Positions 1 to 8,517 of a DNA stretch of 64,000 nucleotides are shown piece after piece. This DNA is from Promicromonospora iranensis (GTDB lineage: Bacteria; Actinomycetota; Actinomycetes; Actinomycetales; Cellulomonadaceae), in assembly GCF_028994775.1 (NCBI RefSeq), contig NZ_JAJQMN010000001.1, positions 310,001-374,000 on the forward strand, in the 5' to 3' direction. The notes under the pieces are model-generated. The model saw only the letters and a list, made by a program, of their open reading frames with translations, made no database searches and was not told the DNA's origin. The position numbers were made by a program, and so were the translations under genes. Each line of letters opens with the position of its first letter. The first letter of the stretch is position 1.

Positions 1-2
1 AG

Positions 3-755
3 ATCATCCGCAGCGCCGAGAAGACCGCCATCGACGCCGGGTACACGCTCCTCGTGGTGGACGCGCACGAGTCGGGCGAGGCGGAGCGCCAGGCCCTGGA
101 GCGGACGCTGCCACTGGTGGAGGGGATCGTCCTCGCCACCTCCCGGCTCTCGGACTCGGCGATCCGGGCCGTGGCCAAGCAGCGTCCGACGGTCGTGATG
201 AACCGTGTCGTCACGGACGTCGCGAGCGTCATCACCGACAACGCCCAGGGGATGCGGAGCGCCGTCGAACACCTGGCGGGCCTCGGGCACACCCGGATCA
301 CGTACCTGGCCGGCCCCGAGGCGTCCTGGGCCGACGGCATGCGCTGGCGCGCCTTCCGCAGGACGACCCAGGAGCTCGGCCTGCGGGCACGCCGCCTCGG
401 TCCGTTCGCACCGACGCTCGCCGGCGGGCTCTCGGCCGCCCAGGCCCTCACCACGCACGCCGCGACCGCGACCGTCGCCTACAACGACCTCCTCGCGATC
501 GGCGCGATGCGCGGGCTCACCCGGCTGGGGGTCGAGATACCCCGTGAGCTGAGCGTCGTCGGCTTCGACAACATCTTCGGCTCCGACTTCTGCACCCCGC
601 CGCTGACGACGGTCGCCGCTCCCCTGCGCCACTTCGGGACGTTCGCCGTGCAGCGCCTCCTGAACCAGCTGCGCAACCCGTCGCCCGGCCTGTCGGTACC
701 CGCCCTGCTCCCGGCGAAGCTCGTCGAACGGGGCTCGACCGCGCGCCACGGCTGA
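3..755 (+). CDS. LacI-family transcriptional regulator, C-terminal part (5' end outside window)
   Basis: The reading frame is open from the first bases and ends at TGA 753-755, so about 250 residues of the ligand-binding region are present and the DNA-binding head lies outside the window. Visible landmarks of the LacI/GalR periplasmic-binding fold are 'VVMNR', 'SVITDN', 'HTRITYLAGP', 'VAYNDLLAIGAMRGL' and 'LSVVGFDN', followed by the usual 'PPLTTV' region near the C-terminus. It probably senses a sugar and represses nearby secreted carbohydrate genes. The dyad at 849-868, between this gene and the next, is a candidate operator. The effector cannot be read from sequence. An internal GTG at 54 is not a start: the family fold clearly begins upstream. 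Confidence 0.93.
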   Translation: MIRSAEKTAIDAGYTLLVVDAHESGEAERQALERTLPLVEGIVLATSRLSDSAIRAVAKQRPTVVMNRVVTDVASVITDNAQGMRSAVEHLAGLGHTRITYLAGPEASWADGMRWRAFRRTTQELGLRARRLGPFAPTLAGGLSAAQALTTHAATATVAYNDLLAIGAMRGLTRLGVEIPRELSVVGFDNIFGSDFCTPPLTTVAAPLRHFGTFAVQRLLNQLRNPSPGLSVPALLPAKLVERGSTARHG

Positions 756-848
756 GGTTCTCGGACGACAGGTGTGACGCCCGCGGCCCCAGGGCTGACG
801 TCTCGCGGCGGACGGAGCGCACGCACGCCGTCCGCCGCCGTGCAGGGG

Positions 849-868
849 CAACAAGTGGCAACTCGTTG
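849..868. promoter_or_regulatory. Candidate LacI-type operator (imperfect dyad)
   Basis: The 20 bp read CAACAAGT-GGCA-ACTCGTTG. The 8-bp arms match at 7 of 8 positions around a 4-bp centre. It lies between the LacI-family gene and the secreted protein at 997 and touches the proposed -35 element, a position suited to repression. Assignment to that regulator is inference. Confidence 0.45.
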
Positions 869-894
869 TCCGCCGTCACCCCGGACCGCATAGT
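866..894 (+). promoter_or_regulatory. Possible promoter for the secreted oxidoreductase mosaic
   Basis: TTGTCC (866-871) and CATAGT (889-894) are separated by 17 bp and resemble -35 and -10 hexamers. The dyad 849-868 overlaps the -35 edge. Read by eye; no transcript evidence. Confidence 0.35.
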
Positions 895-936
895 GACGGA
901 GCGTGCCCACGTCCCCGGCGTCCGGGAACGGTCGCA

Positions 937-978
937 CGCAGGCAAGTTCTCGCAGGCAAGTTCTCGCAGGCAAAGTCT
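937..978 (+). repeat. Three tandem copies of a 14-bp unit in the 5' leader
   Basis: The unit CGCAGGCAAGTTCT occurs at 937-950 and 951-964, and with one base change at 965-978. The array ends 4 bp before the ribosome-binding site (GGAGAGG, about 983-989) of the gene at 997, so it would lie in that gene's mRNA leader. Confidence 0.9.
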
Positions 979-996
979 CAATGGAGAGGCAGGCCC

Positions 997-3900
997 ATGG
1001 AACGCAGATCGACCCACCGCACGCTCGCCGCGATGCTCGGCGTGCTCGTGCTGCCGCTCACGGTGCTGCCGGCGCAGGCCGACACCCAGGGCCTGGCGCA
1101 CGCAGCCGCCGACCCCACACGGCCGCAGGAACCGGGCGTCACGCTCCGGGTGTTCGACGTCCAGGTCCCGCTGGAGGACTACTGCACGCTCAAGCCCGGC
1201 CAGACGCCGAACATCGACAAGCTGATGCCGACGATCGACTGGCGCACGACCGCGGACTTCGGGCTCGCCGACCGGTTCGTCACCGAGGTCACCGGCTACC
1301 TGGACGTCCCCTCCGCCGGCACCTACGACTTCCGGCTCACCAGCGACGACGGCGCGCGGCTGCTGCTCGACGACACCCTCGTCGTCGACCACCCGGGCAG
1401 GCACGGGGCCACCCCGAAGGACGGGTCGGCCGCGCTGGAGGCCGGGTACCACTCGCTGCGCATCGACCACTTCGACGGCGACTTCGACCAGCGGCTCACG
1501 CTGGAGTGGCGCCCGCCGGGCGCCACGGGCTTCGCCGTGGTGCCGAGCTCGGTGCTGAGCACCGACGCCGACGTCACACGGGTCACCTCGCCGGGCCGCA
1601 AGTCCTGCGAGGGCGTCACCGAGGCCCCGGGCGACGGCCTGCCGCTGACCGAGGTGCACCCCGACTACACGCTGACCGACCTGCGCCCGGACGGGTTCGA
1701 GCCGCAGGTCACCGGCATGGACTGGCTGCCGGACGGCCGCATGGCCATCGCCACCTGGGGCGGCGACCGCGAGACGGTGCTCGGCGAGGTGTACCTGGTT
1801 GACAACGTCACGGGTGACGCCGGCGCCGAGGACGTGACGTACACGAAGATCGCCGAGGAGCTCGAGGAACCGATGGGCCTCAAGGTCGTCGACGGCAGCA
1901 TCTACGTGTCCGAGAAGGACGGCCTGACCGAGCTCGTCGACACCGACGGCGACGAGGTCACCGACGAGTACCGCTCGGTCGCGACCTGGCCGTTCGGTGG
2001 CAACTACCACGAGTTCGCGTTCGGCCTGCTGTACGAGGAAGGCTACTTCTACGTCGCCACGGGGATCGCGATGGTCCCCGGCGGCGCCACCCGGGACCCG
2101 CAGCTCGTCGAGAACCGCGGCTCGGTGATGAAGATCGACAAGGACTCGGGTGAGGTGGAGTACCTCGCGGGCGGCCTGCGGACACCGAACGGGCTGGGCT
2201 TCGGCGCCGACGGCGGCATGTACGTCACCGACAACCAGGGCATGCACGTGCCGACGTCGAAGCTGGTGCGCGTCGAGGAGGGCGCGTTCTACAACCACTA
2301 CACGAACCCGGACGGCCCCTACGACGACCAGCCGGTGACCGAACCGGTGGTCTGGATGCCGCACGGTGAGATCTCGAACTCGCCGAGCAACCCCGTCATC
2401 CTCACCGAGGGTGTGTTCGCCGGGCAGATGGCGATCGGCGACGTGACCTACGGCGGCCTGCAGCGCGTCTACCTCGAGGAGGTCGCCGGCCAGGAGCAGG
2501 GCGCCGTGTTCCGCATGACGCAGGGGCTGGAGTCGGGCGTCAGCAGGACGAGCGTGGGCCCGGACGGCTCCGTCTACGTCGGCGGGATCGGCTGGTCGGG
2601 CAACTGGGGCCAGGCGGGCAAGCTCGGTCACGGCCTCCAGAAGCTCACCTTCGACGAGAGCCGGGCGTTCGACATGGTCGAGATGCGCGCCGTCGACGGC
2701 GGGTTCGAGATCGAGTACACGCAGCCCCTGTCGGACGAGACCGCGCAGGACCTCGCCGAGAAGTACGAGGCGGCGCAGTGGCGCTACGTGTCGACGCCGC
2801 AGTACGGCGGGCCGAAGGTCGACGAGGAGGACCTCGACGTCACCTCCGCCGTGCTGTCCGACGACCGCAGGACCGTCACGCTCATGATCGACGGGCTGCA
2901 GCCCGGCCGTGTGGTCAACGTGCACTCACCGCGCCCGTTCGCGTCCGCGAGCGGCGAGGAGCTGTGGAGCACCGAGGCCTGGTACACGCTCCACCGCCTG
3001 CCCGACGGCTCCGCCCCACCCCCGGTCTACGAGGCCGAGGCCGCCGACCTCTCCGGCGGCGCGAGGTGGAACACCAACCACGCCGGGTACTCGGGCGCCG
3101 GGTTCGTCGACCGCAACTGGGAACCCGGCTCGCGCACCACGTTCGCGGTCGAGGCCCGCGAGGCGGGCCCGCACGACCTGGAGCTGCGCTACGCGAACGG
3201 CCAGAACTCCGACCCGAGCCCGACGCCACGCTCGATGAGCCTGTACGTCAACGGTGAGAAGCAGCGGCAGGTCTGGCTCGACAGCACGGTGAGCTGGTCG
3301 AACTGGTCCACCCAGGTGGAGACCATCGAGCTGGAGAAGGGCGCGAACACGATCGCCTACGCGTACGACGCCGACGATCGGGGACACGTGAACCTCGACA
3401 GCCTCACCGTCACCCCCACCGACCGCATCCCCCTGTTCGACGGCGGCGACCTCGACGCCTGGGAGAAGGTGAGCGGCGGGCCCGCGACGTGGCCCGTCGA
3501 GGACGGCACGATGGAGTCCTTCGGCGGCGACATCCGGACGAAGGAGAAGTTCGGTGACTTCCGGATGCACGCCGAGTGGTATCAGCCGGAGCTCGCCGAC
3601 GACGTGACGGGTCAGGCCCGCGGTAACAGCGGCGTCTACATCCAGGAGCGCTACGAGGTCCAGGTGCTCGAGTCCTTCGGCATCGATCCCCCGGCGACGA
3701 ACGACGCCGGCTCGATCTACCTGAAGAAGGCCCCGGACGTGAACGCGGCGACCCCGATGGGCACGTGGCAGACCTACGACATCGTGTTCCGCGCCGCCCG
3801 GTTCGACGCCGACGGGACCAAGACCGAGGACGCACGCCTCTCGCTCTGGTGGAACGGACAGCTCGTGCACGACGACGTGCCGATCGACGGCAAGACCGGC

Positions 3901-4317
3901 AACGGCAGGGCGGAAGGTCCGACGCCCGGGCACATCCGCCTCCAGGACCACGGCGACCCCGGCCCGAACCCGCGGTTCCGCGACGTCTGGATCGAACGCC
4001 TGCCCGAGCGGGAGACCACCCGGCAGGGCCTGACGTCGCAGGTCTCGGCGCGGCTCGCCCCGTCGAAGGTCACGGCGGGCAGCGCGGCACTGGCCCTGGT
4101 GAAGGTGCCCGGTACGCAGGGCCACCCGGCGCCGACGGGGACCGTCCGGGTCACCGTCGGGGACACGTCGGTCAAGGCCACGCTCGGCCGTGGCCCCGCC
4201 CGGCTCCCGCTCCCGACGTCGGAGCTGGAGACGGGAGCACACCCGGTGACCGTGGAGTACCTCGGCGACACGGTCTACCGGCGCAGCACGACGACGGTCG
4301 ACCTGACCGTCCACTGA
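997..4317 (+). CDS. Secreted multidomain carbohydrate protein: PA14, propeller, CBM6/35-like, DUF1080, Ig-like
   Basis: The 1106-residue exported protein has a signal peptide at about 1-28 ending near 'LPAQA'. Domains in order: PA14-like ('YLDVPSAGTYDF', 'SDDGARLLLDD') at about 70-190; a propeller of the membrane-bound-dehydrogenase/sorbosone dehydrogenase kind at about 215-600 ('MGLKVVDGSIYVSEKDG', 'RTPNGLGFGADGGMYVTDN'); a CBM6/35-like module at about 677-805 starting 'YEAEAADLSGG'; a DUF1080 (3-keto-disaccharide hydrolase/LamG-like) domain at about 811-1004 ('IPLFDGGDLDAWE', 'GNSGVYIQERYEVQVLES'); and a final Ig-like repeat. It probably binds and modifies sugars outside the cell, perhaps 3-keto-glycosides, given the DUF1080 domain and the TIM barrel encoded next. 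The ATG follows GGAGAGG at a normal distance. The catalytic activity is inferred only from families. Confidence 0.85.
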   Translation: MERRSTHRTLAAMLGVLVLPLTVLPAQADTQGLAHAAADPTRPQEPGVTLRVFDVQVPLEDYCTLKPGQTPNIDKLMPTIDWRTTADFGLADRFVTEVTGYLDVPSAGTYDFRLTSDDGARLLLDDTLVVDHPGRHGATPKDGSAALEAGYHSLRIDHFDGDFDQRLTLEWRPPGATGFAVVPSSVLSTDADVTRVTSPGRKSCEGVTEAPGDGLPLTEVHPDYTLTDLRPDGFEPQVTGMDWLPDGRMAIATWGGDRETVLGEVYLVDNVTGDAGAEDVTYTKIAEELEEPMGLKVVDGSIYVSEKDGLTELVDTDGDEVTDEYRSVATWPFGGNYHEFAFGLLYEEGYFYVATGIAMVPGGATRDPQLVENRGSVMKIDKDSGEVEYLAGGLRTPNGLGFGADGGMYVTDNQGMHVPTSKLVRVEEGAFYNHYTNPDGPYDDQPVTEPVVWMPHGEISNSPSNPVILTEGVFAGQMAIGDVTYGGLQRVYLEEVAGQEQGAVFRMTQGLESGVSRTSVGPDGSVYVGGIGWSGNWGQAGKLGHGLQKLTFDESRAFDMVEMRAVDGGFEIEYTQPLSDETAQDLAEKYEAAQWRYVSTPQYGGPKVDEEDLDVTSAVLSDDRRTVTLMIDGLQPGRVVNVHSPRPFASASGEELWSTEAWYTLHRLPDGSAPPPVYEAEAADLSGGARWNTNHAGYSGAGFVDRNWEPGSRTTFAVEAREAGPHDLELRYANGQNSDPSPTPRSMSLYVNGEKQRQVWLDSTVSWSNWSTQVETIELEKGANTIAYAYDADDRGHVNLDSLTVTPTDRIPLFDGGDLDAWEKVSGGPATWPVEDGTMESFGGDIRTKEKFGDFRMHAEWYQPELADDVTGQARGNSGVYIQERYEVQVLESFGIDPPATNDAGSIYLKKAPDVNAATPMGTWQTYDIVFRAARFDADGTKTEDARLSLWWNGQLVHDDVPIDGKTGNGRAEGPTPGHIRLQDHGDPGPNPRFRDVWIERLPERETTRQGLTSQVSARLAPSKVTAGSAALALVKVPGTQGHPAPTGTVRVTVGDTSVKATLGRGPARLPLPTSELETGAHPVTVEYLGDTVYRRSTTTVDLTVH

Positions 4318-4355
4318 TCTGGTCCCTCGACTCCCTCGACGGAGAGGTTCATCCG

Positions 4356-5555
4356 ATGGAACGCACCACCAGCACCTCGACCCACAGCCCGGCCCGCATC
4401 CTGAGGCCATGGCTCGCCGCAGCGGCGGCCGCCGCGCTGTCCCTGCCGCTCCTGGCCGTGCCCGCCGCGGCCGGGACGAGCGCGGCGGACGGGACCGGCA
4501 CGCCTGCCGGAACCAGCACGTGCGCCTACGGCTACACCAGCCAGGCCACGGTCTGGTTCGGCGCCGACGCCGACTCCGGCGTCGCGAACCACGAGACCCG
4601 TGCCGGCTGCACCGTCATGGACGAGATCATGGCCGACGCGCCGTTCGCGACGCACGGCAGGTTCGTCCGGACCGTGGAGTCGGTGACCAGGGACCTCGTG
4701 CGCGAGCGGGTCCTGACCAGCGGCGAGCGCCGGGACATCGTCCACGCCGCCACCGTCTCCCGGGTGGGCCGGCCCCATCCCGTCACGGGCACCCGGTCGG
4801 TCGACCTGTCCACCATCGGCCTCGTGGGCTATACGGTCCGCGCGACCATGCCGACCGACGCGCCCGGGACGCTCGCGGCGCTCGCCGCCTGCGGCTTCCG
4901 GAACATCGAGCCCTCGGGCGGCGCCGGAAACTTCTACGGCTACTCCGCCGCCGAGCTGGCGCCGCTCACCGAGGAGGTGGGGATGGCGGTGCCCTCGCTG
5001 GGGGTGAGCCTGTCGAACCTCCGGAACGACCTCGACCTGGTGATCTCCGAGGCGCACGCGATCGGGGCGCGGTACGTGCGCATCTCGGGGTCGTCCGCGT
5101 GGACCCTCGCGGACTACTCGCGGACGGCGTCGCTGCTCAACGACGTGGGTGAGCAGCTCCGCGCCGAGGGCATCACCGTCGCCTACCACAACCACGGCTA
5201 CGAGTTCGAGACCGTCGAGGACGGGGTCACGGGCTACGACGTCCTGGTCCGCGAGACCGACCCGGCGTTCGTCACCATGGAGCTCGACGTGTACTGGGCC
5301 GCCAGCGTGGGCGTCCCGGCCACCGACCTGTTCCAGCGGTACCCGGGCCGGTTCGAGCTGCTGCACCTCAAGGACCTGGCGGCGGACGGCTCCTTCGCCG
5401 ACGTCGGCGAGGGCACCATCGACTTCGCCGAGATCTTCGCCGCCGCGCCGCTCGCCGGTGTCCGCTACGGCTTCACCGAGCACGACCAGCCGTCCCCGGA
5501 CGGCGTGACCTCCGCGTGCACCAGCATCGGCAACCTCGCCGCGCTGCGCTACTGA
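4356..5555 (+). CDS. Secreted sugar phosphate isomerase/epimerase-like TIM-barrel protein
   Basis: This 399-residue protein starts at ATG 4356, preceded by GGAGAGG (4341-4347) and 38 bp after the previous stop, so the two genes are probably cotranscribed. Residues about 1-40 form a signal peptide ('AAAAAALSLPLLAVPAAA'). After a divergent N-terminal stretch, residues about 150-399 match the xylose-isomerase-like AP_endonuc_2 fold: 'AACGFRNIEPSG', 'EGITVAYHNHGYEFE', 'MELDVYWAASVG', 'FELLHLKDL' and 'FTEHDQPSPDG' carry the His, Asp and Glu residues that usually bind the metal. Such proteins are normally cytoplasmic; export suggests action on a free sugar or keto-sugar made by the neighbouring secreted enzymes. 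The same frame extends upstream to 3765 over the previous gene, but the signal peptide and ribosome-binding site fix the start. Confidence 0.88.
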   Translation: MERTTSTSTHSPARILRPWLAAAAAAALSLPLLAVPAAAGTSAADGTGTPAGTSTCAYGYTSQATVWFGADADSGVANHETRAGCTVMDEIMADAPFATHGRFVRTVESVTRDLVRERVLTSGERRDIVHAATVSRVGRPHPVTGTRSVDLSTIGLVGYTVRATMPTDAPGTLAALAACGFRNIEPSGGAGNFYGYSAAELAPLTEEVGMAVPSLGVSLSNLRNDLDLVISEAHAIGARYVRISGSSAWTLADYSRTASLLNDVGEQLRAEGITVAYHNHGYEFETVEDGVTGYDVLVRETDPAFVTMELDVYWAASVGVPATDLFQRYPGRFELLHLKDLAADGSFADVGEGTIDFAEIFAAAPLAGVRYGFTEHDQPSPDGVTSACTSIGNLAALRY

Positions 5556-5619
5556 CCTTCCGGCCCGGCCTTCCGAACCGACCTTCCGGCCCGACCTTCC
5601 GAACCGACCTTCCGAGCCC
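5555..5619. repeat. Five tandem 13-bp repeats after the TIM-barrel gene
   Basis: Five consecutive 13-bp units (consensus ACCTTCCGRRCCG) start at 5555, 5568, 5581, 5594 and 5607, immediately after the stop codon. GG and AA variants alternate in the first four units, giving a 26-bp higher-order period. No convincing terminator hairpin is present. Confidence 0.92.
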
Positions 5620-5693
5620 GTCCGCCGCCCCGTCTCCTCCGGGGCGCGGACGCGGCTGCCCGAAACCATCCGACCCAGCACGAGGGAGTGTTG

Positions 5694-8438
5694 ATGTCCG
5701 CACTGCACCGCCGGGCCCTGGGTGCGACGACCGCTCTGGTCGTCGCGCTCGGCGCCCTGGTCCCCGCCACCACCGCCGCCACGGCGCACGACGTCCCGTC
5801 CGGTTCCGACCATGCCGAGACCACCGAGTTCGACAAGGTCCCGCTCGTCACCGAAGGGCTCGCCGACCCGTTCGAGCTCGACGTGGCCGAGGACGGCCGC
5901 GTCGTCTACATCCAGCGCACCGGCCAGGTGGTCGTGCTGGAGCAGGACACGCTCCGCCAGACCACGGCCCTGGACCTCGACTACTCGCTCGACCTGCTCA
6001 CGCAGTCCGACGGTCTCCTGGGCCTGACCCTGGACGACGACTTCACCGAGAACGGGTGGCTGTACCTGCTCTGGAGCGACCCCGACGTCGCGAGGATGAA
6101 CCTGTCGCGGTTCACGATGGGGCCGGACAGCATCATCGACCCGGCGTCGGAGAAGCGCCTGCTCGACTTCACCATCTGGCGCGGCGAGGGCCGCGCCAAC
6201 TCCCACATGGCCGGCTCGCTCGCGATGGGTCCCGACGGCGACCTCTACGTGGCCACCGGTGACAACGCCGATCCATTCGACCAGCAGGGCTACACGCCGA
6301 TCGACGAGCGTCCCGGCCGCCGCGCCTGGGACGCGCAGGCGACGTCCGCCAACACGAACGACCTGCGCGGCAAGATCCTGCGGATCACCCCCGAGGACGA
6401 CGGCACCTACTCCGTCCCGGAGGGCAACCTGTTCGCGCCCGGCACGGAGGGGACTCGTCCGGAGATCTTCGGGATGGGCTTCCGCAACCCGTTCCGGATC
6501 ACGGTCGATCCGGGCACGGGTGCGGTGCTCGTCGGGGACTACGGGCCCGACGCCCGCGTGGCCGACCCGCTGCGCGGCCCCGAGGGCCAGGTCGAGTTCA
6601 TCCGGATGACCGAGCCGGGCAACCACGGCTGGCCGTACTGCCACGCCGACAACCAGGCGTACATCGACTACGACTTCGCCACCAGGGCTTCCGGGGCGGC
6701 GTTCGACTGCGCGAACCCCGTCAACGACTCCCCCAACAACACCGGCCTGCGCGAGCTCCCGCCGTCGCAGGAGCCGCTCGTCTGGTACGGCTACGGCACG
6801 TCCGAGAAGTTCCCCGAGCTCGGTTCCGGCGGAGCCGCGCCGATGGGTGGCCCGGTCTACCGCTACGACCCGGAGCTGGACGTCAAGACGAAGTTCCCTT
6901 CAAGCTTCGACGGGCACTGGTTCGTCTCGGAGTACGCCCGCAACTTCTACAAGGTGCTCTCGCTGGACGAGGCCACCGGCGAGCTGCTCTCGATCGACCC
7001 GTTCCTCGAGGGCGAGACGTTCGTCGCGCCGTTCGAGGCGGAGTTCGGCCCCGACGGATCGCTCTACATCATCGACTTCGGCCTCGGCCGGGGCGCCGGC
7101 CGCGGTAGCACCAACACCGACGCCGGCATCTACCGCATCGACTACGCGGCCGACGGCCGGCGGCCCGTGTCACGGTTCACCGCCGACGTGGACTCCGGCC
7201 AGGGTCCGCTCACCGTCGCCTTCACCGGCGACACCAGCGAGAGCCCCGACGGGCTCGACATCACCTACGCCTGGGACTTCGAGAACGACGGCGTCGTCGA
7301 CTCCACCGAGGCCAACCCCGTCCACACCTACACCGACCGCGGCCAGTTCAGCGCTCGGCTGACGGTCACGGACAGCGACGGGTTCACCGGCGTCTCGGTG
7401 CAGAAGATCACGGTCGGCAACACGCGGCCGGAGGTCTCCTTCGGGGCTCCGGTCCACGGCGGCTTCGCCGAGCTCGGCGACACCGTCGAGTACTCCGTCG
7501 ACGTGGCCGACGCCGAGGACGGCTCGACCGAGGCGGGCACGATCGACTGCGAGCAGGTCACGGTGAACACCCAGCTGGGTCACGACACGCACGCGCACCC
7601 GTTGGACAACTACACCGGGTGCTCCGGGTCGGTCTTCCTCGACCCGGCGGACCACGGCGTCGGGCAGAACGTCTACCCCGTGCTCGGGGCGGGCTACGAG
7701 GACCTCGGCGCCGACGGCGTCCCGGCCCTCGCCGGCCAGGACATCATCCACCTGCAGGTCCGGGACAAGGAGGCCGAGTTCTACGCCGACAGCTCCGGCG
7801 TCACCGTGGCCGACGACGCCGACGCCCGGGGCGGCCGCCTCGTCGGCGACGTCGACCACGGCGACTGGATCGCTTTCGATCCGGTCGACCTCCGGGGCAT
7901 CGACGGGCTGACGGTCGGTGCCGTCCGCGGCAAGGCCGACGCCACCGTCACGGTCCGTGCCGGCAGCCCGACCGGGCGCAAGCTCGGCCAGGTCAAGGTC
8001 AACGCCGCGACCGGCGTCGGACAGGTCGTCTCGCCCACCATCGACATCGAGGACGAGCAGGGTGCCACCACCCTGTACCTCACCGTCACGAGCAAGCGCG
8101 AGCCGGCCGGAGGTGCCGACCTCGGTCTCGACTGGCTCGTCTTCCACGGCCGCGGCGTCGCTGACGCCTCCGCCCCGGTCGTGACCGCCGAGGGCAGCCG
8201 TGCGGACGGCCCGGCGGGCGTCTCGGTCGATCTGTCGGGTTCCGCTCTCGCACCCGAGGGACGCGACATCGTCTCCTACCAGTGGGACCTCGGTGACGGG
8301 ACGACGGCGGACGGGCAGGCCGTCACGCACGTCTACGAGAAGCCGGGCAGGTACACCGCACGACTGATCGCCACCGACAGCGAGGGCACCCGCGACTGGA
8401 CGACGGTCGAGATCACGGTGGGCGGCGCCAGGGGCTGA
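5694..8438 (+). CDS. Secreted glucose/sorbosone dehydrogenase-like protein with PKD and CBM-like domains
   Basis: ATG 5694 is chosen over GTG 5688 because GAGGGA (5682-5687) then has a 6-bp spacing. The 914-residue product has a signal peptide (about 1-30). A PQQ-dependent sugar dehydrogenase-type propeller spans about 45-490: 'GLLGLTLDDDFTENGWLYL', 'NTNDLRGKILRITP', 'IFGMGFRNPFRITVDP', 'PGNHGWPYCH'. PKD domains lie near 495-575 ('YAWDFENDGVVDS') and 825-914 ('YQWDLGDGTTADG'). Between them, about 690-810 resembles a CBM6-type module ('DVDHGDWIAFDPVDLRG'). Soluble members oxidise aldoses with PQQ. I cannot confirm cofactor binding, and many PKD-linked relatives are uncharacterised, so substrate and electron acceptor are open. 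It is the third secreted sugar protein in a row, 138 bp behind the TIM barrel. Confidence 0.86.
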   Translation: MSALHRRALGATTALVVALGALVPATTAATAHDVPSGSDHAETTEFDKVPLVTEGLADPFELDVAEDGRVVYIQRTGQVVVLEQDTLRQTTALDLDYSLDLLTQSDGLLGLTLDDDFTENGWLYLLWSDPDVARMNLSRFTMGPDSIIDPASEKRLLDFTIWRGEGRANSHMAGSLAMGPDGDLYVATGDNADPFDQQGYTPIDERPGRRAWDAQATSANTNDLRGKILRITPEDDGTYSVPEGNLFAPGTEGTRPEIFGMGFRNPFRITVDPGTGAVLVGDYGPDARVADPLRGPEGQVEFIRMTEPGNHGWPYCHADNQAYIDYDFATRASGAAFDCANPVNDSPNNTGLRELPPSQEPLVWYGYGTSEKFPELGSGGAAPMGGPVYRYDPELDVKTKFPSSFDGHWFVSEYARNFYKVLSLDEATGELLSIDPFLEGETFVAPFEAEFGPDGSLYIIDFGLGRGAGRGSTNTDAGIYRIDYAADGRRPVSRFTADVDSGQGPLTVAFTGDTSESPDGLDITYAWDFENDGVVDSTEANPVHTYTDRGQFSARLTVTDSDGFTGVSVQKITVGNTRPEVSFGAPVHGGFAELGDTVEYSVDVADAEDGSTEAGTIDCEQVTVNTQLGHDTHAHPLDNYTGCSGSVFLDPADHGVGQNVYPVLGAGYEDLGADGVPALAGQDIIHLQVRDKEAEFYADSSGVTVADDADARGGRLVGDVDHGDWIAFDPVDLRGIDGLTVGAVRGKADATVTVRAGSPTGRKLGQVKVNAATGVGQVVSPTIDIEDEQGATTLYLTVTSKREPAGGADLGLDWLVFHGRGVADASAPVVTAEGSRADGPAGVSVDLSGSALAPEGRDIVSYQWDLGDGTTADGQAVTHVYEKPGRYTARLIATDSEGTRDWTTVEITVGGARG

Positions 8439-8472
8439 GCCCCGGAGACGGCACGACAGGGAGGACAGGACA

Positions 8473-8503
8473 GGCCCGGACGACCTTCACGGTCGTCCGG
8501 GCC
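8473..8503. terminator. Bidirectional terminator hairpin
   Basis: A perfect 13-bp stem (8473-8485 with 8491-8503) encloses a 5-nt loop (TTCAC). It sits between convergent genes ending at 8438 (+) and 8518 (-). No U-tract follows, as is common in high-GC actinobacteria. Its right half is repeated at 10768. Confidence 0.85.
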
Positions 8504-8517
8504 GTCGTCCGACCGAG

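Noticed and set aside
517-2925. Minus-strand open frame of 802 codons opposite the PA14 mosaic
   Set aside because: It is opposite a gene with clear domains and a ribosome-binding site, and has only His/Asp/Val/Arg-biased low-complexity sequence.
4275-6644. Minus-strand open frame of 789 codons over the TIM-barrel and dehydrogenase genes
   Set aside because: It crosses two well-supported genes and the repeat array and has no recognisable domain.
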